From positions 1 to 55,381 of the IMG/VR virus record IMGVR_UViG_3300044644_001874: a stretch of 55,381 nt of DNA; one strand, given 5' to 3'. Within the stretch, counting starts at the first letter, position 1. Each line of letters starts with the position of its first letter. The notes under the pieces were generated by a model. The model made no database searches, was not told the DNA's origin, and worked only from the letters and a program-made list of their open reading frames with translations. This document shows positions 52,748-55,381 of the stretch, piece after piece. The translations under genes and the position numbers were made by a program. The stretch is from a virus.

Positions 52748-53784
52748 ACCAATTGAGATTCGAACTTAATTGTTGACTCTAAAGTGTTATTGGTTTTAAC
52801 CACATCAATCCTTAAAATATCATTTGTGGTGATTTGAATTTCTGAAACATCAGTTCCAAAATAATCATCATTTATAAACACATCAAAACTATCTACGTTT
52901 GTGGTTCCTACCAAAGACATGTTGGCAGTAAAGTCAATTACTTCACTTAAACTATCGTTTCCTACAATGTATAAAAAGTTAGATAAAAACTCATCAGGGT
53001 TTTCAGGAAACTTTGGTCTTCTTCTTTTTAATACGGTAGTATCCAATTCCATAATTTGAGCAACTCTAGCTATTGCTGGTTTGACTTGGAATTCTTCTTC
53101 ATCGATTAGATAACCCAACATAGTAAAATCATAATTCTGAATAAAATATTTTCTGGATTCTAAAGTTGTTTGAGATTCGTCAGAAATATTGTTGAGAATA
53201 ATTGGAACATATTGTCCTTTAATAAAGGTATATGCTTGTCTTGAAGAAAACTTCTGCATGATAACCTTATTAAGTTGGTTCAACTCCCTCATTCTATTAC
53301 AAATAATTTTAACACTATAGTTAATATCTACAGGAACTGGTTGTGGAATTGTGTATATGTCCATACCCTGTTCATTACCATTCCAAGTTGGAACCGAAGC
53401 ATAATAAAATTGTTTTCTATTTGGAATTGTATATTGTAAAGAAGGATTAGTCCCAAACTTTACTTCAGGTTGTCTGACTACAGTAATGAATGGAGGTTCA
53501 GGATTGAAGTCAAGATTTGTAAATAAAGCGGTTTCCGTATATTGTGACCAGTTCTGAGTTGTAATAATAATGTCTATCATAGGAATGATTTTTCCTGCGG
53601 TTACAACCTGTAAATCTTCCTTAACAAAATCAAGCATACCTCTATCCAAATCAGCATGTAATACTGACTTTGGTAAATAAGTCCCATCTTTATTTATAAA
53701 CTCAAGAAGTTGTTCTCTTCTTGCTGATAAAGTTTTTTTTGGAACTAAAGGTAATGTAGGTTTTACTTGTTTTGGTAACGCCAT
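52744..53784 (-). CDS. Probable tail-completion/sheath-terminator protein, 346 aa
   Basis: Starts MALPKQVKPTLPLVPKKTLS. The middle (YSVKIICNRMRELNQLNKVI, then MQKFSSRQAYTF and FIQNYDFTMLGYLIDEEEFQ) looks like an oligomeric tail or neck protein; the C-terminal part is beta-like. It lies upstream of the sheath in transcription order, the position T4 uses for gp15 (sheath stabiliser, 272 aa). That is the main reason for the proposed role; no decisive motif was found. Stop overlaps the convergent ribbon-helix-helix gene. Starts 2 nt after the zinc-ribbon gene. Confidence 0.7.
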   Translation of the reverse strand: MALPKQVKPTLPLVPKKTLSARREQLLEFINKDGTYLPKSVLHADLDRGMLDFVKEDLQVVTAGKIIPMIDIIITTQNWSQYTETALFTNLDFNPEPPFITVVRQPEVKFGTNPSLQYTIPNRKQFYYASVPTWNGNEQGMDIYTIPQPVPVDINYSVKIICNRMRELNQLNKVIMQKFSSRQAYTFIKGQYVPIILNNISDESQTTLESRKYFIQNYDFTMLGYLIDEEEFQVKPAIARVAQIMELDTTVLKRRRPKFPENPDEFLSNFLYIVGNDSLSEVIDFTANMSLVGTTNVDSFDVFINDDYFGTDVSEIQITTNDILRIDVVKTNNTLESTIKFESQLV

Positions 53785-53785
53785 T

Positions 53786-53959
53786 TTATTTTTCTTCTAA
53801 GTTTTCAGAGTTATCGTGTCCACATTTATGACACATATATGGGTCTTTCCCTCCGTCAGATAATTCCCAAGACCAACCACAATTATCACAAATAACTTTA
53901 CCATCCACAACGGCTTCAATGATTTTATTCAATTGTGATTCAGTTATTATGTATCTCAT
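53786..53959 (-). CDS. Small zinc-ribbon protein, 57 aa
   Basis: The product MRYIITESQLNKIIEAVVDG is followed by VICDNCGWSW and MCHKCGHDNS: two CxxC pairs (C24, C27 and C43, C46) that should bind one zinc ion. The frame is closed by TAA at 53786-53788. Its ATG overlaps the upstream gene stop as TAATG and its stop is 1 nt before the next ATG, so coupling supports a real gene although it is short. Role unknown; possibly a transcription or assembly accessory. Confidence 0.75.
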   Translation of the reverse strand: MRYIITESQLNKIIEAVVDGKVICDNCGWSWELSDGGKDPYMCHKCGHDNSENLEEK

Positions 53960-54474
53960 TATATTCCCCTAAATTCATTTTCACTCACATAAGTTGCCAT
54001 TACAGTCCTATAGAAAGGTTTGTAACCACCATATGTATGCTTATTATCTGATTTTACAAATCCATCATCACTCACTACATAATATCTTACTCGGTCTTCA
54101 GATTCATAATATCCAAAATAATCCCCCAAAAATATTTGAACTCCCATGTCATCAAGAGTTTTTTGATATATACTAAACTTCATATTACCAGGTTCCTTCT
54201 GTTCAACTTTTGAATTACCAAGTAATTTAGTTGTAGGTGCCATGACTTGTACCAAACCTTTCAATTCAACAGGGGCAAGAAATTGAATCCCGTTTTCCAA
54301 AACCTCACCATACACATCATCAGTCTTTGTTTTTCTTCTATCAACACGATAAAGGATTACAGTGAAATTCATATCACCGATTAACCATTCTTCACCCATG
54401 CCAATATCCAAAGCATAATCCTCTGCTCCGAAAAATTTACCTAATCTTGTAATTGGAACTAACTTTTCTCCCAT
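53959..54474 (-). CDS. Hypothetical structural/neck-region protein, 171 aa
   Basis: Starts MGEKLVPITRLGKFFGAEDY. Mixed beta-rich composition with many aromatic residues (IFLGDYFGYYESEDRVRYYV), no signal or membrane segment. It opens the short operon that runs into the zinc ribbon and the 346-aa gene; a TATTTAT motif lies 44 nt upstream. By position, close to sheath and presumed sheath terminator, a neck or head-tail joining role (gp13/gp14-like) is possible. No family match recognised, so the role is a guess; the gene is secure. Confidence 0.7.
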   Translation of the reverse strand: MGEKLVPITRLGKFFGAEDYALDIGMGEEWLIGDMNFTVILYRVDRRKTKTDDVYGEVLENGIQFLAPVELKGLVQVMAPTTKLLGNSKVEQKEPGNMKFSIYQKTLDDMGVQIFLGDYFGYYESEDRVRYYVVSDDGFVKSDNKHTYGGYKPFYRTVMATYVSENEFRGI

Positions 54475-54484
54475 TATATATTTG
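54452..54484 (+). promoter_or_regulatory. Possible Bacteroidota-type promoter for the plus-strand helicase gene
   Basis: The plus strand has TATATTTG at 54477-54484, matching TAnnTTTG, with ATTG 21 nt upstream instead of TTTG. Transcription would begin about 80 nt before ATG 54569. One box is good, the other weak, and it overlaps the start of the 171-aa gene on the other strand. Confidence 0.3.
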
Positions 54485-54518
54485 TTTAATTATGAAAAGG
54501 GTAATATATCCTATATTG

Positions 54519-54525
54519 ATAAATA
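54519..54525 (-). promoter_or_regulatory. TATTTAT late-promoter-like motif
   Basis: The minus strand reads AGTATTTATCAATATAGGA, 44 nt before ATG 54474, in the 94-nt gap diverging from the plus-strand helicase gene. Confidence 0.5.
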
Positions 54526-54568
54526 CTCAGTTTATAACTATATTTTAGCCAAATATTTTTTCTTATAG

Positions 54569-55381
54569 ATGGATATAAGTTTAGAATCAAAAGCATTATC
54601 CCTATTGGAATCTTATGAAGGAGGAAACAATTATTTACTTGAACTAAAAAGGAAGTCTCAATTAAACAAAAGGTTCTATCCAACAAGAAGCCAATCGGAT
54701 TACATTATTAATAACCATAACACTCAACCTAAGGTTGCTAAAAAGTGGGTAATATTAGATGCGTACTTCGCAAAGAAGTTAGCAGACGATAAATTATATA
54801 CCGTAATCCCCGATAAAGTATGGGTTGAAAAATTATTGTGTGATACAGAAAAGGCATTCCACATTTGGGGTAAAGTATTTGAACACGAAGAATTCCACGA
54901 TTTTTGGTTACCCAAAGCCGCAATCATCAAAGATAATTCAGTTAAGGATGTTGTGATTGATTACGACAAATATTCTCATAGACCCCCACTTCAACATCAA
55001 AAAGAAGCAGTTCAAAAACTTGTAGAGAATAAAAAGTTTATTCTTGCCGATGACATGGGTTTGGGAAAAACTACCTCCACTATTATCGCAGCATTAGAGA
55101 CAGGGGCAAAGAAGATTCTTATCATCTGTCCTGCAACTCTTAAGATTAACTGGAAACGAGAAATAGAAAATTACTCTGACAGGTCCATATTCATATCTGA
55201 AGGAAAAACTTTTAGTACCGAACATGATTTTGTAATCATAAACTACGACATTATCAAAAACTTTCATGACACTAAGAAAAAAGATGAATCGCAAGTTATT
55301 GCTGCCAATTTTGATTTGGTGGTCGTTGACGAAGCTCACTATATCAAAAATCCTACGGCCCAAAGAACAAAACTAATAAAC
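54569..55381 (+). CDS. SNF2-family helicase, partial (C-terminus outside window)
   Basis: 271 residues visible from ATG 54569 (MDISLESKALSLLESYEGGN); the frame is open at the right edge. An N-terminal 135-residue region of unknown fold precedes the SNF2 ATPase start: PPLQHQKEAVQKL (Q-motif), ADDMGLGKTT (motif I, K167), LIICPATLKINWKREIENY (motif Ia) and VVVDEAHYIKNPTAQRT (DEAH, D254). This pattern is typical of SNF2/SMARCAL1-like DNA translocases that remodel forks or displace proteins. The second ATPase lobe is outside. It is on the plus strand, diverging from the minus-strand 171-aa gene. It may do the job of T4 UvsW-type helicases, but is of a different subfamily. Confidence 0.9.
   Translation, partial: MDISLESKALSLLESYEGGNNYLLELKRKSQLNKRFYPTRSQSDYIINNHNTQPKVAKKWVILDAYFAKKLADDKLYTVIPDKVWVEKLLCDTEKAFHIWGKVFEHEEFHDFWLPKAAIIKDNSVKDVVIDYDKYSHRPPLQHQKEAVQKLVENKKFILADDMGLGKTTSTIIAALETGAKKILIICPATLKINWKREIENYSDRSIFISEGKTFSTEHDFVIINYDIIKNFHDTKKKDESQVIAANFDLVVVDEAHYIKNPTAQRTKLIN

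Noticed and set aside
1-55381. tRNA genes, integrase, att sites or insertion sequences
   Set aside because: Intergenic gaps are all under about 125 bases and none holds a cloverleaf, tyrosine/serine recombinase gene or terminal inverted repeats with a transposase.

Overview
The window looks like about 55 kb of a large, AT-rich, T4-type contractile-tailed phage (Caudoviricetes, myovirus morphology) that probably infects a member of the Bacteroidota. The T4-type assignment rests on a tail sheath (gp18-like), tail tube (gp19-like), a gp26-family baseplate-hub/chaperone protein, gp6-like and gp25-like baseplate wedge proteins, and UvsX-, gp32- and gp41-like replication proteins. The host assignment rests on three things: SprB-type repeats (known from Flavobacterium gliding adhesins) in a virion gene, a canonical Bacteroidota sigma-ABfr promoter (TTTG, 19 nt, TATTTTTG) in front of the ssDNA-binding protein gene, and few Shine-Dalgarno sequences. 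The phage identity is well supported. The host is an inference.

Layout, left to right; nearly everything is transcribed from the minus strand, so genes read right to left. 1-2780: N-terminal part of a giant collagen-like fibre protein whose C-terminus lies outside the window. 2809-11174: a Thr/Pro-repeat protein, a small protein, the SprB-repeat protein, a 994-aa tail protein and a 302-aa protein, the last four packed head to tail. 11177-11821: a free-standing HNH homing endonuclease. 11849-20303: four tightly coupled probable tail-periphery genes, including a 1617-aa protein with two strongly hydrophobic segments. 20402-22716: baseplate wedge genes (gp6-like, gp25-like). 22800-31019: a replication and nucleotide-metabolism operon, in transcription order ssDNA-binding protein, UvsX recombinase, 5'-3' exonuclease, a 150-aa unknown, DnaB-type helicase, NrdB and NrdA. 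It has a Bacteroidota promoter at one end and intrinsic terminators on both sides. 31132-46792: large baseplate-hub, tail-axis and tape-measure genes (228, 74, 2472, 107, 1704 and 599 aa). 46837-52464: gp26-like protein with an overlapping 59-aa ORF, tail tube, a HAD-family enzyme and the tail sheath. 52586-52747: a small plus-strand ribbon-helix-helix gene. 52744-54474: three further small genes, possibly neck or tail-completion. 54569 to the right edge: the 5' part of a plus-strand SNF2-family helicase.

Regulation: the 7-mer TATTTAT (read on the minus strand) occurs in almost every gap upstream of a late gene, 12 exact copies in under 1 kb of intergenic DNA, and is absent from the gaps of the replication operon. 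I propose it as the phage's late-promoter core. Hairpins sit a few bases before start codons just downstream of genes expected to be highly expressed (ssDNA-binding protein, tail tube, sheath) and may set protein ratios by partial termination.

No stretch longer than about 125 bases lacks a gene. I saw no tRNA, CRISPR array, insertion sequence, integrase or attachment site. Assignments rest on reading motifs and gene order by eye; no database search was possible.
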